This document shows positions 11,724 through 21,500 of a DNA stretch of 64,000 bases, one piece after another. The position numbers and the translations under genes were made by a program. This stretch comes from Azorinus chamasolen (lineage: Eukaryota > Mollusca > Bivalvia > Cardiida > Solecurtidae). Location of the stretch: NCBI GenBank assembly GCA_963576725.1, contig OY755244.1:78305620-78369619 (forward strand), in the 5' to 3' direction. Position 1 is the first letter of the stretch, and every line of letters starts with the position of its first letter. A model generated the notes under the pieces. It ran no database searches and was not told the DNA's origin. It saw only the letters and a list, made by a program, of their open reading frames with translations.

Positions 11724-11879
11724 TATTTGAAAGAAAAAAGTGTTTGCGCTTGCGGCTTTCAATGGTATTGGATATTGTGAGATTACATGTATCTGCAAAT
11801 AGTTTGAATCAATCTATTTTGAAAGTGTCCAACTCGTTGACCACCTCGTTGTATCGTCTGTCAATTCTATCTGGAACAT

Positions 11880-12044
11880 AAAGAGCAACAGATAAACGTG
11901 CGTACCCAAATACTAAAACCGTAATTTCTCCACCAAACCCACTTCGAGACGATTCTAAAGAGTAGTCACAACATAGGGTTTGGTGGAGAAATAAAGAAGT
12001 TATTCTTGGAAATGTTTTAATTTGTGCACCCTACCTAGACCTCT
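11880..12044. mobile_element. Family D MITE, one arm shortened
   Basis: 'tttctccaccaaacccactt', then only one copy of 'gacgattctaaagag', then 'agggtttggtggagaaataa'. The hairpin is asymmetric through deletion. Confidence 0.75.
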
Positions 12045-12765
12045 GAAAATAATTATGCTGACCCTTGTGCTTCTGAGACTTTTACCTCAACTTCCTTAAC
12101 CTGTTTGCATGTTAAATGTTTTGTTTCTCTATTCGCAATGTATAGACTGGCATATATTTTTCCTGAGATCCTAGTCTATGTTTCGATTAGTTTCGCTAGA
12201 CAGGATAACGAGAGATATACATGCAATGATATTAGACCTGTTATTTTTTTTTTCTACGTAAGTTACGGTCTAGCATGCATTCACCTTACTCCTCTTCTAT
12301 GTTTCGTTTCGCTAGAGAGGACAGGTGGTGATATGCATGCGCTGGGAATAATTGGGAAATTCTATTTCTATACAATTTCTATGTTTATCTGTGTATGACG
12401 TTATGTACATGGTCATTTATTTTGAGTTCATTGTATGTGTAATGTTTCACATTGTATTTTTGTGCTCTCCGTGAGTGGAGGATAATTAATAAATAAAGCT
12501 GACTGAATGTTAGGTGGAGCTGGGGCTGGGACTGGGGCTGGTGTGGGACTGGAGAAAAATAATGTTTTATGTTTAAATGGTTACGGAAATCCCACTATCC
12601 GAGTTTTGAATGTGGTTTGCATAGTTTCGGTCACACTGGCAAATTTCAAATGGGTATTCATACTTTTTAAACAGCAATTTAGATCCAACCTGTTTGGCAT
12701 TTTTTTTAGATTTTCTTGAACACCTTTCAAAGAGACGGCCGTTGCTTATTTCCTTCATATATTAT
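12045..12765. other. Unassigned AT-rich stretch
   Basis: Contains two similar phrases 'tttcg(attag)tttcgctaga(ca)gg' near 12.18 and 12.31 kb and a short GGGGCT run at 12.51 kb. No gene, RNA or transposon recognised. Confidence 0.5.
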
Positions 12766-12965
12766 TGACCATTTCCTTGTTCTATATCTATTCCAAATTT
12801 CAATACCTACTGAATATTCATGGACAAAGTAGTTATAATGAAATATGGAAGATGTAACATTGCAGTCATTTTAGAATCTAAAGAAACAGATCTATCAGAT
12901 TCCATTAGCAACCAGAGCAGACCCTGATCAGACGGCTCCTATAGGAGCATCTGGGAGTGGGTGTT
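12766..12965. mobile_element. Family A MITE (A2), right end lost
   Basis: 'aaatttcaatacctactgaa', 'atattcatgg', then 'cagaccctgatcagacggct' and 'cctataggagc'. Confidence 0.8.
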
Positions 12966-13335
12966 TTTACGCTACCGCAGCACTATATAAGTTATATGGC
13001 GCCGCGATTGGAGAAAGGTTGCCGGACCCACATCTCATTTACATCGAGATAAAATATGGGATATGGATACAGAAACTTAACACCTGCTGTAGAACCAGGA
13101 ATGCTGAAACTCCAGTTAACGATAACCCCTTATTAGTGGCCTCTTGTGCTCATACAAAGGATGTGCAGTGTTGCCCATTCTTGTGCCAATCCAGGGGTGT
13201 AGCTAGCTATACGCATTTACGCACATGCGTAACATCAATCTAAAAGGTGAAAACATTATTATTGCCAAAATGGAACAAAAATATGAAGGCTAAGGGGATA
13301 GACTGTGATACACTTTCTGCCTTCTTATGTAAGCT

Positions 13336-13514
13336 TTAACCCATTCCTTCAAATTGGCGTCTTTTGTATGCTTTAACCCATTCCCTCAAATTGACGTCTT
13401 TTGACGTCTCTGCAAAGTCATATTTTGAAACCATTGTTATAAATAGAGCCTTTGCTCCTATAGGAGCAAATTTTCTATTTTTCGCAGTGGTTTCAATACT
13501 ACACAATTCTTTAT
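13336..13514. mobile_element. Family B MITE, left end duplicated, right part lost
   Basis: TTAACCCATTCC occurs at 13,336 and again at 13,373. The core 'gctcctataggagcaaattt' is followed by truncation. Confidence 0.8.
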
Positions 13515-13652
13515 GCCCTCGGACCCCTACAGGCACAGTGCGTACATTACATTTGGATTCAGCTACGCTCCTGTATTCAGGCACGTCCCAATAACACATT
13601 GACACTTAACTCTTTGAATGTTGCATTTTTAAAGTAGAATGACCCATCAATG

Positions 13653-13881
13653 TTTAACAATTTACCTCATAGGCTATTTTTAGATCCAACCTCTTTGAAT
13701 AGATCTACCGAAAATGAGCATTTACTAGAGAAAAGAAATATTTTAGAATTTTGTTGTTTGAAACCATTGTGATAAGTAGAGCATTTGCTCCTATGGAGAA
13801 AATGCTCTACTTATCACGATGGTTTCAAAAAGTGACTTTTGCAAATGCGTTAAAATGTGTCAATATGAGGGAATATGTTAA
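13653..13881. mobile_element. Family B MITE with an identifiable empty site
   Basis: TTAA at both ends (13,653 and 13,878). The paralogous stretch near 11,240 lacks the element. Confidence 0.85.
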
Positions 13882-14214
13882 TTACATCGTACATTCAGTA
13901 AGAAATTATTTAAGCTACAGGAGGGTTTTGAATGACAAGCAATACAGTTGGCTCCTCTAATAGCCCCCTGATCTGGGTCTACATAGTTACAAATGCTCGT
14001 ACGCTCGTTTCCCGCATTCAAAATATTATTTTCCCTTCACTGGTCTAGTCGATAAAAATAGTGCATACAATGACAATGGAATAGCACAAAAGGCATTATC
14101 GAAAGCCATACCGTAGTTATAGTTCATAGTTATTGAAAGGCGCTTGCGACCTTCCATAGTATTAGATAGTAAGTATACATGTCATGTATATGATGTATCT
14201 GCGAAAAATGGAGT

Positions 14215-15350
14215 ACTGTATAATATATCGACCCCCACTCTGATGGATATTTATTGGCAAGGGAGTCACTATATTTTATAGTAAAATGACATGGGGGTCA
14301 TAGTACTATATAATAGATCGACCCCTTCCCGAATCGTGGATGTATTTTTGCAAGGGAGTCACTATTTTTTAAAGTGAAATGACAGGGGGTCATGGTACTA
14401 TATAGTATATCGAACCCCCCCCCCCCACCCCTGGTGGAGGTATTTAGGCAAGGGAGTCACTATATTTTCTATTCAGATTTCCCGGGGGTTATAGTACTAT
14501 GTAATATATCGACCCACATGTGGATGTATTTTTGCAAGGGAGTCATATTCTATAGTGAAATGACAGGGGGAGGGTCATAGTACTATGACCCCCCCCCCCC
14601 CCTGGTGGAGGTATTTATATGTAACGTTCGTAGAACGTTGGTAATGCAAATGAGGCTGACCAGATCATTGTATCTTGGGAAGTGGCGGTATATATATAGC
14701 GCAACGAACATCTCTTGGTGTGAGCTTAAGCTTTGCACCGACAGGGTTTGTTGTTGCTGGGTCTCTCGGTTTGCACGTTACAAATGGTGGCAGCGTGGTG
14801 GGATGAAGACAACTGCCAGACCGGAGTTGCCTTACCCACGGGTCTTCTAGGGTCCAAGTCTCGGGACGAGACTTCTCGGAGGGGAGAGTAATGTAACGTT
14901 CGTAGAACGTTGGTAATGCAAATGAGGCTGACTAGATCATTGTATCTTGGGAAGTGGCGGTATATATATAGCGCAACGAACATCTCTTGGTGTGAGCTTA
15001 AGCTTTGCACCGACAGGGTTTGTTGTTGCTGGGTCTCTCGGTTTGCACGTTACATATACAAGGGAGTCACTATATTTTCTAGTCAGATGACCTGGGGGTC
15101 ATAGTACTATATAATATATCGACCCCCCCCCCCCCGATGGAGGTATTTTGACAAGGGAGTTACTATATTTTATAGTATAATGACAGGGGGGTCATAGTAC
15201 TATAGAATATATAAACCTCGTGGTCGACCTACTACGATAAAATGAGTGTTCACAATACTATAAGGGGGGGGGGGGGGGATTATACTATGACAAGGGAGTC
15301 AATATACTTTATAGTACAATGACCGGGGTCATAGTACTATATAATAAATC
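14215..15350. repeat. C-run satellite, ~90-120 bp unit, interrupted by the TRIM
   Basis: Units contain 'atatatcgaccccc', a C homopolymer, 'gatggaggtattt', 'caagggagtcactatatttt' and 'gggggtcatagtactatata'. About four units lie left of the TRIM and three right of it; the last is partly inverted (G run at 15,266). Confidence 0.9.
14620..15054 (+). mobile_element. TRIM: 435 bp miniature LTR retrotransposon
   Basis: Two 163 bp direct LTRs (14,620-14,782 and 14,892-15,054) differ at one base by my reading. Each starts TGTAACG and ends CGTTACA. Flanked by a 4 bp TATA duplication (14,616-619 and 15,055-058). The 109 bp interior starts two bases after the LTR with TGGTGGCAGCG, a plausible primer-binding site for tRNA-Leu, and ends in the purine run ggaggggagag before the 3' LTR. 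No coding capacity; must rely on another element's proteins. LTRs contain a tatatatata box. Inserted in a C-run satellite. Confidence 0.9.
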
Positions 15351-15440
15351 GAGCCCCAGTCGATCTACTACGCGGATCACTTTTCCTCATTACACCGGCT
15401 CCGCCCATCTACAGCCGCGCCATTTAGATCTATAGATCTA

Positions 15441-15835
15441 GATCGCATATGAGGCGGAGTACCTAAAGACAGTAACGTATACGTAACGTATACGTAAAGA
15501 TGCTATATCTTTTTTCCTAGGGCATGTATCCAGTTAATATTTCGCGGGACTGATGCTGTGGTACTATTTCACATGTTGGTTAAAAGAAAATTGGAGTTTA
15601 TAGCTAATGTTTTATTGTTTTGGGTGTTTTTGATTGGTAAATCGGTCCCGGACATTAGCCCCACCTCCATCTGAAAGTAAAGATGCTGTATTTTTTTCCC
15701 CAGAGTATGTCTCCTGTAAATAATTCGTGGGATTTATTCTATTGTACTATTTCACCTGTTGGTATAAAGAACTTGGAGTTTATTGCTTTTATTTTATTGT
15801 TTTTGTTTGGTCAATCAGCCCTCCGACGATCGAGG
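15441..15835 (+). repeat. Left arm of a 17 kb inverted repeat
   Basis: Inverted counterpart of 31,960-32,393. The diagnostic start is AGTAACGTATACGTAACG at 15,470. Contains two ~185 bp sub-repeats, each with a 'gtaaagatgctatat'-like start. Similarity to the other arm looks about 85-90% by eye. Confidence 0.85.
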
Positions 15836-15840
15836 CCCAT

Positions 15841-16110
15841 GTTTTAAGGTTCTGGTGGGACCGAATCTTATTTGTATAATTCCACGTGGTATCGGTGGGA
15901 CCGTTACACGTGTTTGTTTACTTTCGGTTTTGGGTGAGACTCAAATCGGAGTACATTTGTATATTTTCACGTCGTATCGGTGGGACCGTTACACGTGTGT
16001 TTATTTTCGGTTTCAGTTGGACCGAATCTTTATTTGTTATTTTCCACGTGGTATCGGTGATACCGTTATACGTGTCTACTTTCGGTTTTGGGTGGGACCC
16101 GAATCGGAGT
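15841..16110 (+). repeat. ~110 bp tandem repeat, 3 copies
   Basis: Repeated unit with 'ccacgtggtatcggtgggac', 'cgttacacgtgt' and 'tttcggttttgggtg' phrases, three diverged copies, just inside the left arm of the 17 kb inverted repeat. 16,110-16,826 (AT-rich) would be the 5' LTR/leader position of the gypsy element, but I could not find a matching 3' LTR. Confidence 0.75.
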
Positions 16111-16826
16111 ATTTAAATCGGAGTTTTTGTATATTTTGCACAATATCTAGAATAAGCTGATATTGCACAGTCTTTGGGTTATCCAAGATTGAAAGATACA
16201 GTAAATTCTATTTTTCTATTAAAACAGTAAATAAAAAAATCATATTTACATTGAAATTCAGTGTCAAACCAGTACACTGGTTGTTTTATACAACTAATTT
16301 TGAATTTGTTCAAAGAGAATTCATTTCACTTTTTAGGAACTAAGGTTTACTAAAAATAAAAATAAATTACATACATAATTTTTTTGGCAATTTGTCTGTG
16401 TATTTGAAATTGGAGTGCATGTTATTAACATAACCGCTCTCTTTCAGGAATTTGTATGTATAATTCTATTTCATTTATTACAATTTTGGCAATAACAATA
16501 ACTTTATTTTCTTTAGAACACATATATTAATTTTCTAATTAGAAATAGTGGACTAATGTTCTATCATTAAAGGTGAACAGGTCTGTCTATAGTGAATTAA
16601 TTACATTTAATTAATGAACACATTGAAGGTGTACATTTCTTTCTTGTAACTTTAATAAATTTGAAATCTAAATATTGTTCTGGAACATATCCGAACTATT
16701 ATTTAAGTTCATTTTTTGGAATTTCTTCAGAAATATAACTGATTTTGATATCTTATTGTTCTGGTAAACCGAACAAATATTGGTATAAATTTGCATGAAA
16801 TCGGTATTGTTATTTTCTGATACTAA

Positions 16827-18179
16827 ATAAAGGTTACCTTGCACAATGTCGCGAGTAAAATAAATTACTGTGGTTGCCGTGAATTAACGACATTACCTGG
16901 TGTTGGACGTAGATTGGCTGAGCAGATCATAGATCTAAGGGATCTTGTAGGCAATCTCAATGAGAACCACATTTTGAACTTGCCATACTTAAGAGGTGCA
17001 GAGATGCTTGTTCCTTTGCTAGACTTTTCTGTTTTTGTACCGGGGGGAAAGCATGATAGGTCTTATGCAACCATTCCACCAACCAGTGCAAATCCAGCTG
17101 GAGCTATGGCAACAGCATACATGTCCGGTCTATCATCAATGGCGTCACCACATATGTCCGGCCTACCGTCAATGGCATCGCCGCATATGTCATGCCCACC
17201 ATCGATGGCGTCGACACACTTGTCTGGTCCACCACCGATGGCATCGCCACATATGTCACTACCGTCAATGGCATTACCAAGTATGTCTGGTCCGACAGCA
17301 ATGACACCACCACCGGTATCTTTTCCACCATTTCCAAGATACCCACCGCCAAATCCGTATGCGCCTCAATCGCCACACTACGGTTATGGAACCCAGCCTT
17401 TGTATAATCAAGGCATAGGGTATGATTATACTATGAATTGTGCTAGACAACCTGCACAAATGGCAGCACCACAATATCCTGGAAGAACGAAACCGGATAA
17501 AGTTGTGAACATGCCGAGAACCATTGCTTTCGATGGCAGTTCCAAATGGAAACCCTTCTTTGCCAAATTCACCACTTATGCTGATGAACAAGGGTGGAAT
17601 GCCAAATTAAGAAAGAATTACCTTTGCTGGAGTTTGGAGGGAAAAGCCAGTGATTATTATAGCACACTGACAGAAAAAGAACCGGATATAGAGTTTTTCG
17701 ACTTAGTTAAGAAAATGGAAAACCGGTTTGGACTGCAGGAATTGCCTGAAACTACCCAGATGCAATTCCAATTCACAAAGCAGAGGGTAGAAGAAAAAGT
17801 AGTTGAATGGGCTGATCGAGTAGTAACCCTGGCGACTACTGCTTTCAAAAATCTGCCAGAAGACTATATTCAGAAGCAGGCAGTGTTTAAGTTCTGTCAA
17901 GGCCTAAGTGATAAAGAAGCCGGACTTTACGCCATTAACTCGAAACCGAGAACAGTGGAACAAGCCCTGGATATTATAAAATGGCACCAGCATAATAATA
18001 AGATAATCTATGGCAGGAATATTCCTAATGCACGAAGGAATATTCAGTTTGTAGATTCTGATTATGATGACAGGTGGCAGCAGGATTATGAGGTTCTGGC
18101 TATGTCAGCTGGAAATAGAAACCGAGCCTCATCTCCTCCACTGAAGGTTAGATTCACCGACACCAAGTCTGAGTTGTAG
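16827..18179 (+). CDS. gag: Ty3/gypsy retrotransposon Gag, first part, ends at an in-frame TAG
   Basis: The frame opens at 16,827 after a stop and has no ATG before residue ~56, so the true start is lost (ATA at 16,827 could be a mutated ATG) or lies on an upstream exon. Numbering from the TTG at 16,839: residues ~15-36 form a helix-hairpin-helix (LTTLPGVGRRLAEQI). Residues 90-155 are an M/S/P-rich run of ~11-residue repeats (MASPHMSGLPS). Residues ~229-385 are a retrotransposon capsid-type domain (FDGSSKWKPF onward). TAG at 18,177 stops it, and the same frame then continues. Capsid proteins of this type package the element's RNA in cytoplasmic particles. Confidence 0.88.
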   Translation: MKVTLHNVASKINYCGCRELTTLPGVGRRLAEQIIDLRDLVGNLNENHILNLPYLRGAEMLVPLLDFSVFVPGGKHDRSYATIPPTSANPAGAMATAYMSGLSSMASPHMSGLPSMASPHMSCPPSMASTHLSGPPPMASPHMSLPSMALPSMSGPTAMTPPPVSFPPFPRYPPPNPYAPQSPHYGYGTQPLYNQGIGYDYTMNCARQPAQMAAPQYPGRTKPDKVVNMPRTIAFDGSSKWKPFFAKFTTYADEQGWNAKLRKNYLCWSLEGKASDYYSTLTEKEPDIEFFDLVKKMENRFGLQELPETTQMQFQFTKQRVEEKVVEWADRVVTLATTAFKNLPEDYIQKQAVFKFCQGLSDKEAGLYAINSKPRTVEQALDIIKWHQHNNKIIYGRNIPNARRNIQFVDSDYDDRWQQDYEVLAMSAGNRNRASSPPLKVRFTDTKSEL

Positions 18180-18542
18180 AAAAGGACCAAGACTTTGGAA
18201 GATGAATTTGCTGGTTTAGACCTGAAGATGAAAAGTTTAGATCAGAATATGGATGACCGAATAAATAGGTTAGATCATAGGATGGATGACAGAATCAATA
18301 GGTTAGACCAGAAGTTCGGCAGGATAGAAGAACTGTTGACTAGAGTTGTGAAGTCTCGTTCTCGTTCACCCTCACCATCAAGGGGAAGGACGCCGCAAAA
18401 TAGTACCTGCTTTGAATGCGGTGAAGTTGGTCATTTCAAGAGGGAATGTCCCAAGTTAAAAGTAAGTCTGGTTGAAGAGGATGGTACTTTAAACGACCAT
18501 GGATCGGAGGACAGGGTCAACCGTCGATCCGACATTCACTAG
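18180..18542 (+). CDS. gag: Gag, second part: coiled coil and zinc knuckle
   Basis: Same frame as the preceding Gag, directly after its TAG. It begins with a heptad-rich charged region with an internal repeat (MDDRINRLD twice), then an SR-rich stretch (SRSRSPSPSRGR) and one nucleocapsid knuckle CFECGEVGHFKREC (CX2CX4HX4C) that binds RNA. Ends with TAG at 18,540. It is not an independent gene. The TAG separating it from the capsid is either a recent nonsense mutation or a readthrough point. Confidence 0.87.
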   Translation, partial: KRTKTLEDEFAGLDLKMKSLDQNMDDRINRLDHRMDDRINRLDQKFGRIEELLTRVVKSRSRSPSPSRGRTPQNSTCFECGEVGHFKRECPKLKVSLVEEDGTLNDHGSEDRVNRRSDIH

Positions 18543-21500
18543 ACCCAGATCAAGATAATGAGATGCCGGGTTTTGCAACAGTTTGTGTTCCTTCACAAAA
18601 GGGGGACAATCGTTGTGAGACGCTTATGCATACTCATGAAGAGCCAGTACTTGCAGCAAATCTGGCTGAAGATGAGGATGAAGAACTGGTTGGAAGAAAT
18701 GATGATGGATCACAACATTCAACTGAAAATGGTTCTTTGGAAGAAGCCGAGACCATAACAGTTTGTATGATGCGTTCCAATTCCATGTTTAAAATGCCGG
18801 TCAGCTTAGAGAATGTTGATCTTCATGCAGTTATAGACACCGCGGCTGAGGTTACCATAGTTTCTGATCGTGTGGTTAGTCAAATGGAGAAGAAACCAAC
18901 GAAGATTAGAAGAGTTATCCTTAATACCGCTGGAAGAGACATGAAGATGGAAAGCTATATAGCAGGGCCTGTATCTATTTCCATTGGCAACAAGCAATTT
19001 CAAGAAATGGTTTATGTTGCTCCCATTGAAGACGATATGTTGTTAGGAATTGACCTGATGCGTAAATGGGAAGTCACTATCAACATCAAAGAAAGCAAAT
19101 TGTCATTTGGTAATGAGAATATACAGCTGGAAACTGGAAAAGAACCGTTTCCATTGAGAGTGGCCCGTGTGACTTTAAGGAATCATGTTGTTGTTCCTCC
19201 GAATACTGTAAAGCTTGTCCCATGCCGATTGGACAACAATTTGGATGATTTCGTATTGGAACCTGTTGATGACCTTAGAGTATTGATTCCAAAGACACTA
19301 CATTCATCTGCTTTGAAACCTGTAGTCTGTCTGGTCAATCCGACAGAGAAATATGTAAACTTAAAGAAAGGCAAATTCATTGGTAATGCTGAAGAAGTTG
19401 AAGCTGCTATCTCAGTTACAGGTTTGGAATCTGGGACTGATGACAATGAACCGATTCCCCAAGACTGTGAGGCATCTTCAAATCAAGAAGTTCCGAAGCA
19501 TTTGAAAGATTTATTGGAACGTTCCGTCATTAATTTATCTACATATGAAACTGCAGAGTTGACTGAACTACTAATTGAATACCAAGATGTGTTTGCACAA
19601 GATGATTTTGACCTTGGGAATTTTACAGCAATGGAACATAAAATTGAAACCGGGTCAGCAACTCCTATTAAACAAAGATTTAGAAGAACACCACTATGCT
19701 TTGCCAAAGAGGAAGAATCCGTCTTACAAAAAATGCTGAAGGCAAAGGTTATACAACCGTCTAATTCAGACTGGGCCTCGGCACCTGTTCTTATCAGAAA
19801 GAGAGATGGAAGCGTGCGATGGTGTGTAGACTACCGGGCACTTAATACTGTCACTACAAAAGACGTTTTTCCGCTGCCAATGGTAGAAGATTGTATGGAC
19901 ACCTTAGTTGGTAACCAATGGTTCTCCAAATTGGACGCTAACTCAGCTTATTGGCAAATCAAAATTGCTCCTGAAGACATAAAGAAGAGTGCGTTTATGA
20001 CAAAATATGGCTTATTTGAATTCATACGCATGCCATTTGGATTATGCAACGCACCAAGTACATTTTCGAGAGTTATGAATTTGGTTCTTCGTGGCCTTAA
20101 CTGGAGTGTAGTACTCGCTTTTCTTGACGATATTTTGGTTTTGGGATCAACTTTCAAAGACCATCTGGTTAATCTCCGAGGAGTGTTTGAGCGTTTCCGA
20201 GAATACCAACTCAAGCTTAAGCCCAAGAAGTGCATTCTGTTTCAACTACGAGTGGAATTCCTTGGACGTTGGGTTAGTGAAGAGGGAGTCGAAATTAGCA
20301 ATGAGCACATGGAAGCGGTGCAACAGTGGAAAATGCCAACTACGAAAAGAGAGGTAGAGCAATTTCTGGGTCTGGCCAATTATCATCGTGCCTTCATTAA
20401 AAACTATGCATTCCTTGCAACAGCACTTTACAAACTGACTGGAAAAAACCAATTTAGATGGGGAGAAGAAGAGCAGGAAGCTTTTGATAAAATCAAAGCT
20501 GCATTGGTATCTCCACCAGTGTTGGCCCTACCGAATGCAACAGATCCATTTATTCTGGATACCGACGCTTCTGAGAAAACCATAGGAGCGGAGTTGATCC
20601 AAATACAACATGGTGAAGAAAAGGTTATTTCTTATGGAAGTGTAGCCTTATCAAGGGAACAACTGAAGTACTGCGTAACTAGAAAAGAACTGTTGGCAGT
20701 AATAAAATTCATCAGGCAGTATAGGCATTACCTTTTAGGAAGACCTTTTGTTGTGAGAACAGATCACAGCAGCTTAACATGGCTTCTTAGATTTAAGGAA
20801 CCTCAAGGTCAAATAGCTCGTTGGCTTGAAGAGCTAAGCCAATACAACCTTACTGTAGTTCATAGACCTGGTAAAGATCATGGAAATGCGGATGCACTCT
20901 CTAGACGAACTGACAGTGATCCTGTTCCTGTGTGCAAGAATTATAAACTCGGGACTACAGATTTTGACTTAGAGACTTTGCCATGTGGTGGTTGCAGTTA
21001 TTGCAAGAAAGCTCACAAAAATTGGTCCAGTTTTGTTGAACAAGTCGATGACGTAGTGCCGTTATCGAAGCAAGTTGGGCTTTGTGCAATGTCACAGGAG
21101 TCTGGGAAAGCCGACTTCTGCAACATTTGGCCCTGGGATTTATATGGTTATTGCGGATGTGAACCTGAGCAGGGAGCTGCCCATCTGGACATTGTGTGCT
21201 CACCAGGTGGACCCATATTCATAGAAGAGAAAACGGTGACACCAGCAGTGTATAATGTGAGCAAAAATGACACTTTTCTAATTCCATTCGATATAGAAGC
21301 CGAACTCCGGAAAGATCAAGAGTTGTTAGCCTTGATTTCCTGGTTAAAGGATGGTAAAGAAGTTTCAGAAGAAGAATTAATGTTAGCGAGTCCTGCTCAG
21401 AAATATCTCTGGATAAACCGAGATGTTTTTCACATGAAAGATAATTTACTCTGGAAGAAAAATGAGGATGGTCCGGATCTACTTGTGATTCCACAAGCCT

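Larger units (their letters stand above)
13012..13980 (+). repeat. Segmental repeat N, copy with two MITE insertions
   Basis: Homologous to 10,975-11,410. Family B elements at 13,336-13,514 and 13,653-13,881 interrupt the shared sequence. Confidence 0.72.

Noticed and set aside
16110..16826. 5' LTR of the gypsy element
   Set aside because: The position is right, but I found no matching sequence after pol, no TG...CA boundaries with a duplication, and no convincing primer-binding site.
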